From Agathobaculum massiliense (GTDB lineage: Bacteria; Bacillota; Clostridia; Oscillospirales; Butyricicoccaceae), in assembly GCF_900291975.1 (NCBI RefSeq), contig NZ_OMPN01000001.1, forward strand, positions 1,116,001-1,180,000: a stretch of 64,000 nt of DNA, in the 5' to 3' direction. A program made the translations under genes and the position numbers. Numbering within the stretch: the stretch's first letter is position 1; each line of letters opens with the position of its first letter. The notes beneath the pieces are model-generated. The model was not told the DNA's origin. It ran no database searches and saw nothing but the letters and a program-made list of their open reading frames with translations. Below are positions 16,827-26,783 of the stretch, one piece after another.

Positions 16827-17366
16827 TCACAGGCTCCACAGCGCGGCAAAGCCCACGCGGAGCAGCGCGCCGCAGACGGCCAGCAGGATACAGAGCGCAT
16901 ACGGTGTGCGGCAGGTACGCAGCGAATACCGCCCCGTCGTTTCCCCGCTCTGCCACACCATCGCGCAGGCCGCCAGCAGGGCGGAAACGCTGAGCACAGC
17001 GGGTATGCCGGCCGCGCACAGCGAAAGCAGCAGGCTTTCCTCCCGCCCGACGCCGACCGCTACGGTCAGCGCAAGCACAAAGCCGCGCGCCGCTGCCAGT
17101 CCGGACAGGAAAAACGCCGCCGGACGCAGCAGCACGCATACCAGCGGCAGCGCCACCCATAGCACCGCGCACAGCACGCTTTTCACCGCCTGCCCCGGCA
17201 GCGCTGCAAGCATGGTGGTCAGCTCGACCGCACTGTCTCCCTCGCTGGCATGCAGGCCGGTGAGTCCGCCCGCCAGCGCGCCGCACAAAAACATGGCGCA
17301 CAGGAACAGGAACGCCGGCGTGCGCACCAGGGAATCAAAAAAACCGAGAATATGCTGTTTCTTCAT
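16827..17366 (-). CDS. Multipass membrane protein, possibly SpoIIM-like
   Basis: A 179-residue membrane protein with about five hydrophobic segments and a short basic N-terminus. The overall pattern (a single helix, a loop with charged residues, then FLSGLAAARGFVLALT and SLLLSLCAAGIP) recalls stage II sporulation protein M, but I cannot claim homology. The start at 17366 is preceded by GAGGGGGAGACGT. This ribosome site and start codon lie in the loop of a perfect 20-bp hairpin (17342-17411), and codons 2-9 form the descending arm. It follows the Rossmann-domain gene by 65 bp. Confidence 0.5.
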   Translation of the reverse strand: MKKQHILGFFDSLVRTPAFLFLCAMFLCGALAGGLTGLHASEGDSAVELTTMLAALPGQAVKSVLCAVLWVALPLVCVLLRPAAFFLSGLAAARGFVLALTVAVGVGREESLLLSLCAAGIPAVLSVSALLAACAMVWQSGETTGRYSLRTCRTPYALCILLAVCGALLRVGFAALWSL

Positions 17367-17411
17367 ACGTCTCCCCCTCACGGAAGGTCATGAAACAGCA
17401 TATTCTCGGTT
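17342..17411 (-). terminator. Perfect 20-bp hairpin with T7, overlapping the start of the downstream gene
   Basis: Arms 17392-17411 and 17342-17361 (AACCGAGAATATGCTGTTTC and its exact complement) enclose a 30-nt loop holding GAGGGGGAGA and an ATG. On the minus strand the stem runs straight into TTTTTTT. It has the form of an intrinsic terminator for the 17432-17905 gene, yet its second arm is coding sequence. Confidence 0.75.
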
Positions 17412-17431
17412 CGGAATTTTTAGAACCCGCT

Positions 17432-17905
17432 TCAGCGGCAGAGCGCGTCCACCATATCGCGGCAGGGCTGGTGCAGGAACAGCCGCACCCCGTCGTCGAT
17501 CGCATAGGTCGCATACAGGCCGCCGTCCTCGCCGCGGTGGATGGTAGCGGCGATGATCTCCGTCCCAAAGACCACGCGCTCCTTGACGAACGCGATATCC
17601 ACTGCGCCGCTGTCGCAGATGGTGACCAGCGTCCGCCCGCGGGTACACTGGGAAATCGGCGCAAGCTCGGTCCCCATCTCACGCCTGGATGCGCAGACCA
17701 GCACGATCTCGCTGTTGACCACGGCCGCGGCGCTGCTTTCGCAGAGCTGCACACCGCGCCCCGCGGCCGCTTCGACCGCCGCCTTGTCCTGCTCGGACAG
17801 GAACATATTGCCGGCGGGGATGATCTGCCGGTCCAGAATCGCGCGGACTAGGCGCGGCACATATTCATCCTCACCGATTACAGCTACACGGATATTATGC
17901 GGCAT
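17432..17905 (-). CDS. Rossmann-fold protein resembling the N-terminal domain of pyrroline-5-carboxylate reductase
   Basis: A 157-residue soluble protein. VAVIGEDEYVPRLVRAILDRQIIPAGNMFLSEQD looks like the first beta-alpha-beta of ProC-type NAD(P)-binding domains, followed by SEIVLVCASRREM and TLVTICDSGAVDIA. The C-terminal dimerisation and catalytic domain of ProC is missing, so it is not a complete P5C reductase. It may be a regulator or a divergent oxidoreductase. The start at 17905 follows AAGGAGATGATGGT. The -10 box TATAAT is at 17952-17947 on the minus strand. Confidence 0.5.
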   Translation of the reverse strand: MPHNIRVAVIGEDEYVPRLVRAILDRQIIPAGNMFLSEQDKAAVEAAAGRGVQLCESSAAAVVNSEIVLVCASRREMGTELAPISQCTRGRTLVTICDSGAVDIAFVKERVVFGTEIIAATIHRGEDGGLYATYAIDDGVRLFLHQPCRDMVDALCR

Positions 17906-18014
17906 ACCATCATCTCCTTTACGAAGCACTGAAAAATACAGTATTCATTATACGGCACAATATACCACATCTGCAACGAATTTTACAAAAACTTCACCTT
18001 AATCGGCACTGTGC

Positions 18015-19385
18015 TCAATTATTGCACATTTTATCCATTGCTTTCAAGTAGATTGCACATTCCAGGCGTTTGCGCTCCATTTCGCAGCCCAGATCGTAGG
18101 AATCGTTCATATCGTGGTTCATATTGTAATTTGCCGCCGAGCATCCGCCCGAGCAGTAGAACTTTGCCCAGCATTTCTGACACTTGGGGCGCGAATAAAT
18201 ATTCATGCCAGCAAAGCGGGCCGCGATGTCCATATCGAACGACTTGTCGAGTACGCTGCCCTGCTTGAATTCCTCCTTGCCGACAAACTGGTGGCAGGGA
18301 TAGATGTCGCCGTCCGGCGTGACCGCGACATACTCGTAGCCCGCGCCGCAGCCGCGCAGCCGCTTGACCACGCACGGTCCCTGGTCCAGATCGACCATGA
18401 AGTGAAAAAATGAGAACGGCTTCCCCGCCTTTTTCCGCTCCAGCATGATCTCGGTCAGGCGGTCGTACTCGGCCTCTATCTGGGGCAGGTCGGCCTCGGT
18501 CAGGTCATAGCCGCAGCCCGGGTCCGCTGTGACCGGCTCGACCGAAAGGCGGTTGAAGCCCGCGTCCGCAATATGGACGACGTCCTCGGCAAAGTCCAGG
18601 TTGTGCGAGGTGAACGTACCCCGCGCATAATAGTCCTTTTCCGGATCACGGGCATCGACCAGCGCCTTGAACTTAGGTACAATCACGTCATAGCTGCCCG
18701 CGCCGGACACGGTCTTGCGGAACTCATCGTTGACCGACGGGCGCCCGTCGAGTGAGAGCACGACGTTATCCATATTCTCGTTGATATACGCCTGCTTGTC
18801 CGCATCAAGCAGCAAACCGTTGGTGGTGATGGTAAAGCGGAACTTTTTGCCATGCTTTTCCTCCAGACTGCGGGCATAATCGACCGTCTGGACAACCGTA
18901 TCCCACGCCATCAGCGGCTCGCCGCCGAAGAAGTCCACCTCGATATTATGCCGCTTTCCCGAACGCGCGATCACAAAATCGATCGCCTTTTTCGCAATCT
19001 CCGGCGGCATAATCTTGCGCCCCTGGCCGAAATCGCCAGTGGATGCAAAGCAGTATTTGCACCTGAGGTTGCAGTCATGCGCGACATGCAGGCAAAGCGC
19101 CTTGACCGGCGCGCCGACCGGTATGTAGCGGCTGACATCGATATAGTCGTCCTCCGCAAACAGCAGGCCAGCCCGCTTCAGCTCGTACAGCTCGCCATAG
19201 GCCTCGCGCACCTCTTCCGCCGGATACTGCGGCAATGCGTCCACGATCGCCTGCGGGCATGCTTCCGCCATATCGGCATCGATCAGACCGGACACGGCAT
19301 AGCACAGCTCGTCCAGCACATGCACCGCGCCGGAGTTGACATCCAGCACGAAGTGCAGCCCGTTTTTCACATAACGATGGATCAT
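18015..19385 (-). CDS. scfB: SCIFF peptide maturase, radical SAM thioether-forming enzyme
   Basis: A 456-residue radical SAM protein. The N-terminal about 95 residues fit a peptide-recognition domain. The core has CX3CX2C at Cys105, Cys109 and Cys112 (DCNLRCKYCF) with FFGGEPLMAW. The C-terminal SPASM/twitch region carries two auxiliary-cluster Cys sets (GCGAGYEYVAVTPDGDIYPCHQF and CQKCWAKFYCSGGCSAANY). It installs thioether crosslinks in the adjacent six-cysteine peptide. The start at 19385 is preceded by GGAGGAAATAATAAA. It follows scfA by 81 bp in the order yajC, TIGR04086, scfA, scfB that is conserved across Clostridia. The biological role of the modified peptide is not settled. Confidence 0.92.
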   Translation of the reverse strand: MIHRYVKNGLHFVLDVNSGAVHVLDELCYAVSGLIDADMAEACPQAIVDALPQYPAEEVREAYGELYELKRAGLLFAEDDYIDVSRYIPVGAPVKALCLHVAHDCNLRCKYCFASTGDFGQGRKIMPPEIAKKAIDFVIARSGKRHNIEVDFFGGEPLMAWDTVVQTVDYARSLEEKHGKKFRFTITTNGLLLDADKQAYINENMDNVVLSLDGRPSVNDEFRKTVSGAGSYDVIVPKFKALVDARDPEKDYYARGTFTSHNLDFAEDVVHIADAGFNRLSVEPVTADPGCGYDLTEADLPQIEAEYDRLTEIMLERKKAGKPFSFFHFMVDLDQGPCVVKRLRGCGAGYEYVAVTPDGDIYPCHQFVGKEEFKQGSVLDKSFDMDIAARFAGMNIYSRPKCQKCWAKFYCSGGCSAANYNMNHDMNDSYDLGCEMERKRLECAIYLKAMDKMCNN

Positions 19386-19466
19386 TTTATTATTTCCTCC
19401 GATAATACAGCAAACAAGGCGCGCCTTGACCGGCACGCCTTGCGATTGACTTCATGGAACCCGCGG

Positions 19467-19610
19467 TTACTTCGCGTGTTCACACTTCTGGTTGGCCACC
19501 GTGCAAGAGGTCTTGCAGGCGGACTGGCAGGAAGTCTGGCATTCGCCGCAGCCGCCGTGGGCCGCGGTCTGCTTCAGGGTGGCAGAGGTCAGCGTGGATA
19601 CATGCTTCAT
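19467..19610 (-). CDS. scfA: SCIFF precursor peptide (six cysteines in forty-five)
   Basis: A 47-codon gene missed by length cut-offs. It starts MKHVSTLTSATLKQ, has a GG at 19-20, then six cysteines at 21, 24, 28, 32, 36 and 43, and ends in EHAK. This spacing is the hallmark of the SCIFF family, the substrate of the maturase encoded next door, which links Cys sulfurs to neighbouring residues. AGGAGGG precedes the start. The leader is very short and shows no obvious transporter partner in this window. Confidence 0.95.
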   Translation of the reverse strand: MKHVSTLTSATLKQTAAHGGCGECQTSCQSACKTSCTVANQKCEHAK

Positions 19611-19622
19611 GATAATTCCCTC

Positions 19623-20036
19623 CTACTTTTTCAAATGACTGTAACGCTTTTTCTTGCGCATACTGGCGCCCGCCAAGCCGCCGAGCGCCGAAGCGGCCAG
19701 CGCGCAGAGCAGGCTGATCGCAATACGTACGATATGTGCCGGCTGGTCGAGCAGCGCGGCTCCTGTGGCCAGCAGGATCAGAAAAACCAACATCCCCGCG
19801 CCGAGCGCCCAGAAGAATCTGCCGCCGGAGGCGCGCTTTGCGGAAATAAACGCCGCTGCCAGACAGCCAAGCGCCAGAAAGGCCAGGGCAACCGGAGCGA
19901 TCAGCCCTTCTTCCAGCGTCCCGCGCTGGACAAAAACCGCTCCCACCAGCATCAGAAACAGGGTTGTCAACAAGCCAGCCGCTGCGGACGGCAACAAAAT
20001 GCCGGCCGGCGACCGGCCCTCATTGGTTTTTCTCAT
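19623..20036 (-). CDS. TIGR04086 family membrane protein
   Basis: A 137-residue protein with four hydrophobic segments and basic tails (ending SMRKKKRYSHLKK). Its position between yajC and the SCIFF precursor is the usual place for the TIGR04086/YrzE family. Function unknown. It ends 12 bp before scfA, so they share a transcript. Confidence 0.75.
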   Translation of the reverse strand: MRKTNEGRSPAGILLPSAAAGLLTTLFLMLVGAVFVQRGTLEEGLIAPVALAFLALGCLAAAFISAKRASGGRFFWALGAGMLVFLILLATGAALLDQPAHIVRIAISLLCALAASALGGLAGASMRKKKRYSHLKK

Positions 20037-20098
20037 AGCTTACGCATCCTCCCGCCGAACATATGATAGTTTAGCATATTCGGCAAGCATCAAGGATA

Positions 20099-20431
20099 TT
20101 ACTTAGCGTCCTTATTGGCATCCTTGGGGGCTTCGACCGTTTCGGTCGGCTCGGCCTCCTTGCCGCGGATCGCCCAGCGGTAAATCTTGAGCTTGGTGCG
20201 GTCGTTCGACGACTCGATGATCAGCACGTCGTCCTTGATGTTGACGACACGGCCAATGAAGCCGCCGATCGTAGAAATCTCATCGCCCACCGCAATCGAG
20301 TTGCGCATCTCGCGTTCCGCCTTGTCGCGCTTGCGCTGCGGACGGATCAGCAGGAAATAGAACAGAACGATGATAATGACCAGCGGAGCAAAGCTCATGA
20401 TTGCATTCAGGTATTCCTGTCCACCTGGCAT
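20099..20431 (-). CDS. yajC: Preprotein translocase accessory subunit YajC
   Basis: A 110-residue protein with one membrane helix (about 10-30) followed by RPQRKRDKAEREM and VGDEISTIGGFIGRVVNIKDD, the standard YajC core. It associates with SecDF and SecYEG to help late steps of export. GAGGAGG lies upstream. First gene of the SCIFF operon here; secD and secF are 26 kb away. Confidence 0.92.
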   Translation of the reverse strand: MPGGQEYLNAIMSFAPLVIIIVLFYFLLIRPQRKRDKAEREMRNSIAVGDEISTIGGFIGRVVNIKDDVLIIESSNDRTKLKIYRWAIRGKEAEPTETVEAPKDANKDAK

Positions 20432-20578
20432 TTGTTACACCTCCTCGTGCATTTTGCCGTTAGTATTAATATTATACTGGATATTTTGCCAAAATACAAG
20501 CCCTATTTTCTCAGGCATAGGACATCCTGCGGCGCGCATAGGGTAGCGGTATTCCAACCGAAACGAGGTGCATGCCCT

Positions 20579-21274
20579 ATGCTGTTTCCCGCCCTGCTCG
20601 CGCTCGGCGGCGCATTCTTTTTCTTCGTCCTGCGCGTGCAGGGCGCAGACGGTTCCTTCCCCAAGCCGCTCACGCCGGAAGAAGAGAGCCGGCTACTGCG
20701 CCGGATGCAGGAGGAGGGGGATGAAAAGGCCCGCGCGCTGCTGATCGAGCACAACCTACGGCTGGTCGCGCATATCGTCAAAAAATATTATGCCGCCAGC
20801 GCCGAACAGGACGACTTAATCTCGATCGGCACCATCGGGCTGATCAAGGCGGTCAACACCTTCAAGCCGGATAAAAACATCAAGCTGGCCACCTATGCCT
20901 CCAAATGTATCCAAAACGAGCTGCTCATGCACTTCCGCCAAAAGCGGAAATCCGCGGGCGAGCTGTCGCTCTCGGACGCGCTGGACACCGACGGGGACGG
21001 CAACGCGCTCGCGCTGCAGGACGTAATCTGCTGTGAGGACGACGGGCTTTCCGCGGTTGACGACCACGACCGGTATGACGCCATGCACCAAGCGCTCGCT
21101 CACAGTCTCTCCCCGCGAGAGCGTGAGATCATCCGCCTGCGTTACGGTCTGGGACTGCCCGCCCCGTTGCCCCAGCGGGAGATCGCCAAGCAGCTCGGGA
21201 TCTCCCGAAGCTATGTATCCCGCATCGAAAAGCGGGCGCTGGAGAAGCTGCGCGACGCGCTCAAACAGGCGTAG
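20579..21274 (+). CDS. sigK: Sporulation sigma factor SigK, uninterrupted
   Basis: A 231-residue mother-cell late sporulation sigma factor. The hydrophobic N-terminal pro-sequence (MLFPALLALGGAFFFFVLRV) is the part normally cleaved on activation. Region 2 has EHNLRLVAHIVKKYY, DDLISIGTIGLIKAV and KLATYASKCIQNELLM. Region 4 ends SRSYVSRIEKRALEKL. The start at 20579 is supported by AGGTG and by the pro-sequence. No recombination (skin) element interrupts the gene. It is divergent from yajC. Confidence 0.92.
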   Translation: MLFPALLALGGAFFFFVLRVQGADGSFPKPLTPEEESRLLRRMQEEGDEKARALLIEHNLRLVAHIVKKYYAASAEQDDLISIGTIGLIKAVNTFKPDKNIKLATYASKCIQNELLMHFRQKRKSAGELSLSDALDTDGDGNALALQDVICCEDDGLSAVDDHDRYDAMHQALAHSLSPREREIIRLRYGLGLPAPLPQREIAKQLGISRSYVSRIEKRALEKLRDALKQA

Positions 21275-21286
21275 CGGCGCCTTTTG

Positions 21287-21315
21287 TTGCCGCACGGCGC
21301 GGTTTATGCTATACT
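21287..21315 (+). promoter_or_regulatory. Promoter of the aldo/keto reductase gene
   Basis: TTGCCG (21287-21292), 17 bp, TATACT (21310-21315). Confidence 0.55.
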
Positions 21316-21346
21316 GAGGAAAAGATGTGAAAAAGGAGCCAGCGCC

Positions 21347-22195
21347 ATGAACCATATCCAGGACCGCATCCCGCTTGCAAACGGCACCGCCATCCCCTGT
21401 GTCGGCTTCGGCACATGGAAAACGCCCGCCAGTCAGGCGGCCGCTTCGGTTGCCGCTGCGCTCGCCGCGGGATACCGGCATATCGACACCGCAACCGCCT
21501 ACCACAATGAACAGGCCGTGGGCGAGGCCGTCGCCGCCTCCGGCATCCCGCGCGGCGCGCTTTTCCTCACCACAAAGCTGTGGAATCCCGATCAGGGCTA
21601 CCGTTCCACGCTCGCCGCATGCGACCGCTCTCTCTGCGCGCTGGGAACGGATTATGTGGATCTTTACCTGATCCACTGGCCGCACGACCCCAAATACTTT
21701 GACAACTGGCAGGAGGTCAACCTTGAAACCTGGCGCGCGTTTGAGGCGTTGTATCAGGCCGGCAAGGTCCGCGCGATCGGCCTGTCAAACTTCCGGCCCA
21801 GGCATATCGAAAACATCCTGCGCTCCTGTACGGTCAAGCCCATGGTTGACCAGATCGAGTTCCATCCCGGCATGGCGCAGCAGGAGACCGTATCGTTCTG
21901 CCGCACGCACGGCATGGCCGTCGAGGGCTGGAGCCCGCTCGGCTCGGGCCGCATATTCCAGGTGCCAGAAATCCAGGCCATGTCGGAAAAATACGGCCGC
22001 TCGGTCGCGCAGCTCTGTCTGCGCTGGGCGCTGCAGCATGACGTGATCCCGCTTCCCAAAAGCGTCACGCCCGCCCGCATTGCGGAAAACGCACGGCTTT
22101 TTGATTTTTCGCTTGACGAAGCAGATATGCGGACGTTGGACGCCCTGACCGGCTGCGGATGGTCCGGACTCGACCCCGATCACCTGGTATATTAA
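21347..22195 (+). CDS. Aldo/keto reductase (AKR5-like)
   Basis: A 282-residue NADPH-dependent TIM-barrel oxidoreductase. The catalytic tetrad region is visible: Asp and Tyr in HIDTATAYHNE, Lys in TTKLW, His in LIHWP. The cofactor-binding end has IPLPKSVTPARIAENARLFDF. Substrates are usually 2,5-diketo-gluconate-like, methylglyoxal-like or other aldehydes; none can be assigned. AAGGAG lies upstream, with its own promoter. Confidence 0.88.
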   Translation: MNHIQDRIPLANGTAIPCVGFGTWKTPASQAAASVAAALAAGYRHIDTATAYHNEQAVGEAVAASGIPRGALFLTTKLWNPDQGYRSTLAACDRSLCALGTDYVDLYLIHWPHDPKYFDNWQEVNLETWRAFEALYQAGKVRAIGLSNFRPRHIENILRSCTVKPMVDQIEFHPGMAQQETVSFCRTHGMAVEGWSPLGSGRIFQVPEIQAMSEKYGRSVAQLCLRWALQHDVIPLPKSVTPARIAENARLFDFSLDEADMRTLDALTGCGWSGLDPDHLVY

Positions 22196-22240
22196 TGGAA
22201 AGGGCGGCACGACCCGCGCGCAAGCCTGTGTCTGAATCAG

Positions 22241-22277
22241 AAAAAAAGCAGCTTTCCGCAAAGGAAAGCTGCTTTTT
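22241..22277. terminator. Bidirectional terminator between the AKR gene and tRNA-Gln
   Basis: AAAGCAGCTTTCC-GCAAA-GGAAAGCTGCTTTTT, with T-runs on both strands. Confidence 0.85.
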
Positions 22278-22280
22278 CAG

Positions 22281-22354
22281 TGGCAGCCGAAGAAGGATTC
22301 GAACCCTCACAAACAGAGTCAGAGTCTGTCGTGCTACCTTTACACAATTCGGCT
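22281..22354 (-). tRNA. tRNA-Gln (anticodon CTG)
   Basis: On the minus strand the acceptor arms AGCCGAA and TTCGGCT pair. The anticodon stem ACAGA/TCTGT encloses CTCTGAC (anticodon CTG). The T-arm GAGGGTTCGAATCCTTC is present and CCA is encoded at the 3' end. It has its own promoter and terminator. Confidence 0.93.
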
Positions 22355-22714
22355 ATCAATGCTTGCCAGTCAAACTGACAGAAAGTATTATACAATAGGT
22401 TTTGCCGCAAAGTCAAGCTTTTATCCAATATTTTTTTAATTTTTTTCGCTCCGTCCGGCGAGGCGGGTGCTGCCGCGGCATAGGGCGCGTTTTTTCCGTC
22501 CATACTACAATCCCAGCCGCAAGCGCGGACGCAGGGCCGGCGCGTCTTCCCGTTCCCCGCCGCAAGCGTTGCGTAACCGTGCGGAAATCGCAAATATTGA
22601 CAGTTTTATACCTTTATATCGCACTATTTTTGATGATAAAACAAGTGGAAAACCCACTAAAAAAACAGTATAATAATATCTGCACGAAAATTTTCCGCTG
22701 ATGGAGGAATATAC
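22355..22714. promoter_or_regulatory. 360-bp divergent region between tRNA-Gln and typA
   Basis: The tRNA promoter reads on the minus strand: TTGACT (22416-22411), 18 bp, TATAAT (22392-22387). On the plus side a TATAAT at 22669-22674 lies 41 bp before typA; no good -35 pairs with it. An isolated TTGACA is at 22597-22602. The GC-rich stretch 22440-22580 shows no gene that I can support. Confidence 0.6.
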
Positions 22715-24541
<1,827 letters not shown>

Positions 24542-24584
24542 TCCTGTTCAACCAAAACCATTTCAATAAAGGAGTTTTTCCACC

Positions 24585-24971
24585 ATGGCAATTAAAGAAG
24601 TTCTTCATTCCGATTTCGCGCCCAAGGCGGTCGGCCCGTATTCCCAGGCCGTTGTCACGGGCAACCTGATCTTCACCTCCGGCCAGGTGCCGATCGACCC
24701 TAAGACCGGCAAGATCGAGGCCGCTACCATCGAGGAGCAGACCGAACAGGTCATGAAAAACCTGCATTATGTACTCGCCCAGGGCGGCGTGGCGTTCGAC
24801 CGTGTGGTCAAGACCACCTGCTTCCTGTCCGACATCAATGATTTCGCGGCGTTCAACGGCGTGTATGCCAAGTATTTCCCCGAAAATCCGCCCGCGCGCT
24901 CCTGCGTGCAGGTCGCGGCGCTGCCGCTCGGCGCAAAGGTCGAGGTGGAAGTCATCGCGGTCAGAGGCTGA
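24585..24971 (+). CDS. ridA: RidA family enamine/imine deaminase
   Basis: A 128-residue YjgF/YER057c/UK114 protein that hydrolyses reactive 2-aminoacrylate from PLP enzymes. Arg105 (PARSCVQV) and the GPYSQAV, FTSGQVPIDP and VEVEVIAV segments are the family signature. AAAGGAG precedes the start. Terminated at 24988-25019. Confidence 0.92.
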   Translation: MAIKEVLHSDFAPKAVGPYSQAVVTGNLIFTSGQVPIDPKTGKIEAATIEEQTEQVMKNLHYVLAQGGVAFDRVVKTTCFLSDINDFAAFNGVYAKYFPENPPARSCVQVAALPLGAKVEVEVIAVRG

Positions 24972-24987
24972 GGACGGATGGACAAGC

Positions 24988-25019
24988 AAAGAGGACGGAA
25001 AAATTTCCGTCCTCTTTTT
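24988..25019. terminator. Bidirectional terminator after ridA
   Basis: AAAGAGGACGGAAA-AA-TTTCCGTCCTCTTT, with T-runs on both strands. It also serves the convergent gene at 25021. Confidence 0.85.
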
Positions 25020-25020
25020 G

Positions 25021-25587
25021 CTATGCGTTCTTCTCGGCCTGTTTGACCGCCTCAAGGTACTGCCAGAGCAGCACCAGCGTGATAACCGTTATCACAATAT
25101 TGCATGCTTCTGCAAACCAAGCCGCCCCCAACTGTTCTGTGATTCCGACGACCACCCCGCCAATCAGCGACAGCCAGAAACACCGCTTGATGCGACCCTG
25201 CGGATAAGCATAGCCGCGCAAGGCAGCCAAGTCGTCCAGTCCGAAATAAAAATAATAATCTGCAACGAGCAGTACAATCGCCCCTGCCAGCGCGGCCAGC
25301 GCAAAGATAACGCTCAGTATCGAGCCGAACGCCAGCAGCCCGAGCAACGAACACCCAACCGTCAGCGCCAGTCCGGTGATCAGCACACGGTATGCGCGCG
25401 CCATCCCATCCGATACGTCGGCCAGCGCGCGCACCTGCACAATCCGCACGATAAGCAAAACAATGCCGGCCACCGTGACCAGAATGTTATCAAAAAACGA
25501 AAACACAAAGCCAATCACCTGCACCTGCCAGATGATCCGCAGGTTCCGGTAAACCGGCCGCTGGATTCCCTCTAAATTCTCTTCCAT
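25021..25587 (-). CDS. Hypothetical multipass membrane protein
   Basis: A 188-residue protein with about five or six hydrophobic segments and few charged loops. I do not recognise a family. The motif YYFYFGLDDLAALRGYAYPQGRIKRCFWLS between helices looks cytoplasmic. GGGAGGAGATCGGG precedes the start. It sits alone between ridA and the fab operon terminator. Confidence 0.6.
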   Translation of the reverse strand: MEENLEGIQRPVYRNLRIIWQVQVIGFVFSFFDNILVTVAGIVLLIVRIVQVRALADVSDGMARAYRVLITGLALTVGCSLLGLLAFGSILSVIFALAALAGAIVLLVADYYFYFGLDDLAALRGYAYPQGRIKRCFWLSLIGGVVVGITEQLGAAWFAEACNIVITVITLVLLWQYLEAVKQAEKNA

Positions 25588-25675
25588 CCCGATCTCCTCC
25601 CTTTTCTTTCACTATAACAGATACCATCCCCTGTTGCAACAAAAAACAGGTAAAGCCGGCAGCGTCCGGCAGAGC

Positions 25676-25715
25676 AAAAAAAGGCTTCGGAACCATAGGG
25701 TTCCGAAGCCTTTTT
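25676..25715. terminator. Terminator of the fab operon
   Basis: AAAGGCTTCGGAACC-ATA-GGTTCCGAAGCCTTT, with A/T runs on both sides, 15 bp after the acpP stop. Confidence 0.88.
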
Positions 25716-25729
25716 CCGCTTTGGCAAAA

Positions 25730-25957
25730 TCAGTCCTGATGCTCCTCAATATACTTGACGATATCGCCGATGGTGCTCATCTGGGTCGCTTCCTCATCGG
25801 AAATGGTAATGCCGAAGTTCTCCTCCAAGTCCATCATCAGCTCGACAACGTCGAGGGAGTCCGCGTTCAGGTCCTCCTTGATTTTGGTGTCCATGGTCAT
25901 GGTAGAAGCATCAGCGTCAAACTTGTCAGCCAGCAGCTCGCAGATCTTTTCAAACAT
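25730..25957 (-). CDS. acpP: Acyl carrier protein
   Basis: A 75-residue acidic four-helix carrier. The phosphopantetheine Ser34 is in NADSLDVVEL. It holds growing acyl chains for the fab enzymes. It begins 4 bp after accA as the last gene of the ten-gene operon. Confidence 0.95.
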   Translation of the reverse strand: MFEKICELLADKFDADASTMTMDTKIKEDLNADSLDVVELMMDLEENFGITISDEEATQMSTIGDIVKYIEEHQD

Positions 25958-25961
25958 GGGT

Positions 25962-26783
25962 CTACACTCCTTCGATTTCTTCTTGTTTTATTTGTCTGAA
26001 AACTCCGATCTTACGGAATTTTTCATACCGTTTTTGCAGCATCGTATCCATATCCGGCTCGGCCGCCAGTTCCGCGAGCGTGTCGCGCAGCGCGCGGCCC
26101 ACGTTGCGGATCAGTTGTGAGCCCGACTGCCCCTCCGGTATGATGCCCTCGATCATGCCGAATTCGTACAGGTCCTGCGCGGTGATGCGCAGCGCGTCCG
26201 CGGCCTCTCCCTCGCGCGTAGGGTCTTTCCACAGGATAGACGCGCAGCCGCGCGGCGAAACGACCGAATAGATCGCGTTTTCCAGCATCAGCACGCGGTC
26301 GGCCACAGCCAGCGCCAGCGCGCCGCCCGAGCCGCCCTCGCCCGTGACAATTGAAATCACCGGCGTCTTCAGCTCGATAAACTCATAAAGGCAGCGGGCG
26401 ATCGCCTCGCCCTGCCCGCGCTCCTCCGCGCCCACGCCCGGGTATGCGCCCGAGGTATCCACAAAATTGATGACTGGGCGGCGGAACTTTTCCGCCTGGT
26501 GCGCAAGGCGCAGCGCCTTGCGATAGCCCTCCGGATTGGCCATGCCGAAGTTCGCGTCCATATTCTGCTCAATCGTGCGGCCCTTGCGGTGGCCGATCAC
26601 GGTTACCGGCGTGCCGTTCAACCAGCCGATGCCCGCCATGATCGCGTGGTCGTCCGCGAAATAGCGGTCGCCGTGCAGTTCGATGAAATCATCGAACAGC
26701 GTCTCGATATAGTCGCTCAACATAGGCCGCTTGGTATCGTGTATGATGCGCATTTTTTCGCTTGCCGGCCTGTTATTCTTCAT
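25962..26783 (-). CDS. accA: Acetyl-CoA carboxylase carboxyltransferase subunit alpha
   Basis: A 273-residue subunit that with AccD transfers CO2 from carboxybiotin to acetyl-CoA. ELHGDRYFADD, GHRKGR, NFGMANPEGYRKALRL, DTSGAYPGVGAEERGQ and TGEGGSGGALAL are the standard blocks. The ATG at 26783 overlaps the end of accD by 11 bp, so the subunits are translationally coupled; the longer open frame to 26819 is just accD read in another frame. Confidence 0.93.
   Translation of the reverse strand: MKNNRPASEKMRIIHDTKRPMLSDYIETLFDDFIELHGDRYFADDHAIMAGIGWLNGTPVTVIGHRKGRTIEQNMDANFGMANPEGYRKALRLAHQAEKFRRPVINFVDTSGAYPGVGAEERGQGEAIARCLYEFIELKTPVISIVTGEGGSGGALALAVADRVLMLENAIYSVVSPRGCASILWKDPTREGEAADALRITAQDLYEFGMIEGIIPEGQSGSQLIRNVGRALRDTLAELAAEPDMDTMLQKRYEKFRKIGVFRQIKQEEIEGV

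Noticed and set aside
17432-17905. Dipicolinate synthase subunit B (SpoVFB)
   Set aside because: The start VAVIGEDEYVPRLV and internal motifs look like a ProC-type Rossmann domain, not the flavoprotein-like DpaB, and dpaA is absent.
20579-21274. skin element or split sigK
   Set aside because: The frame is continuous from pro-sequence through region 4.
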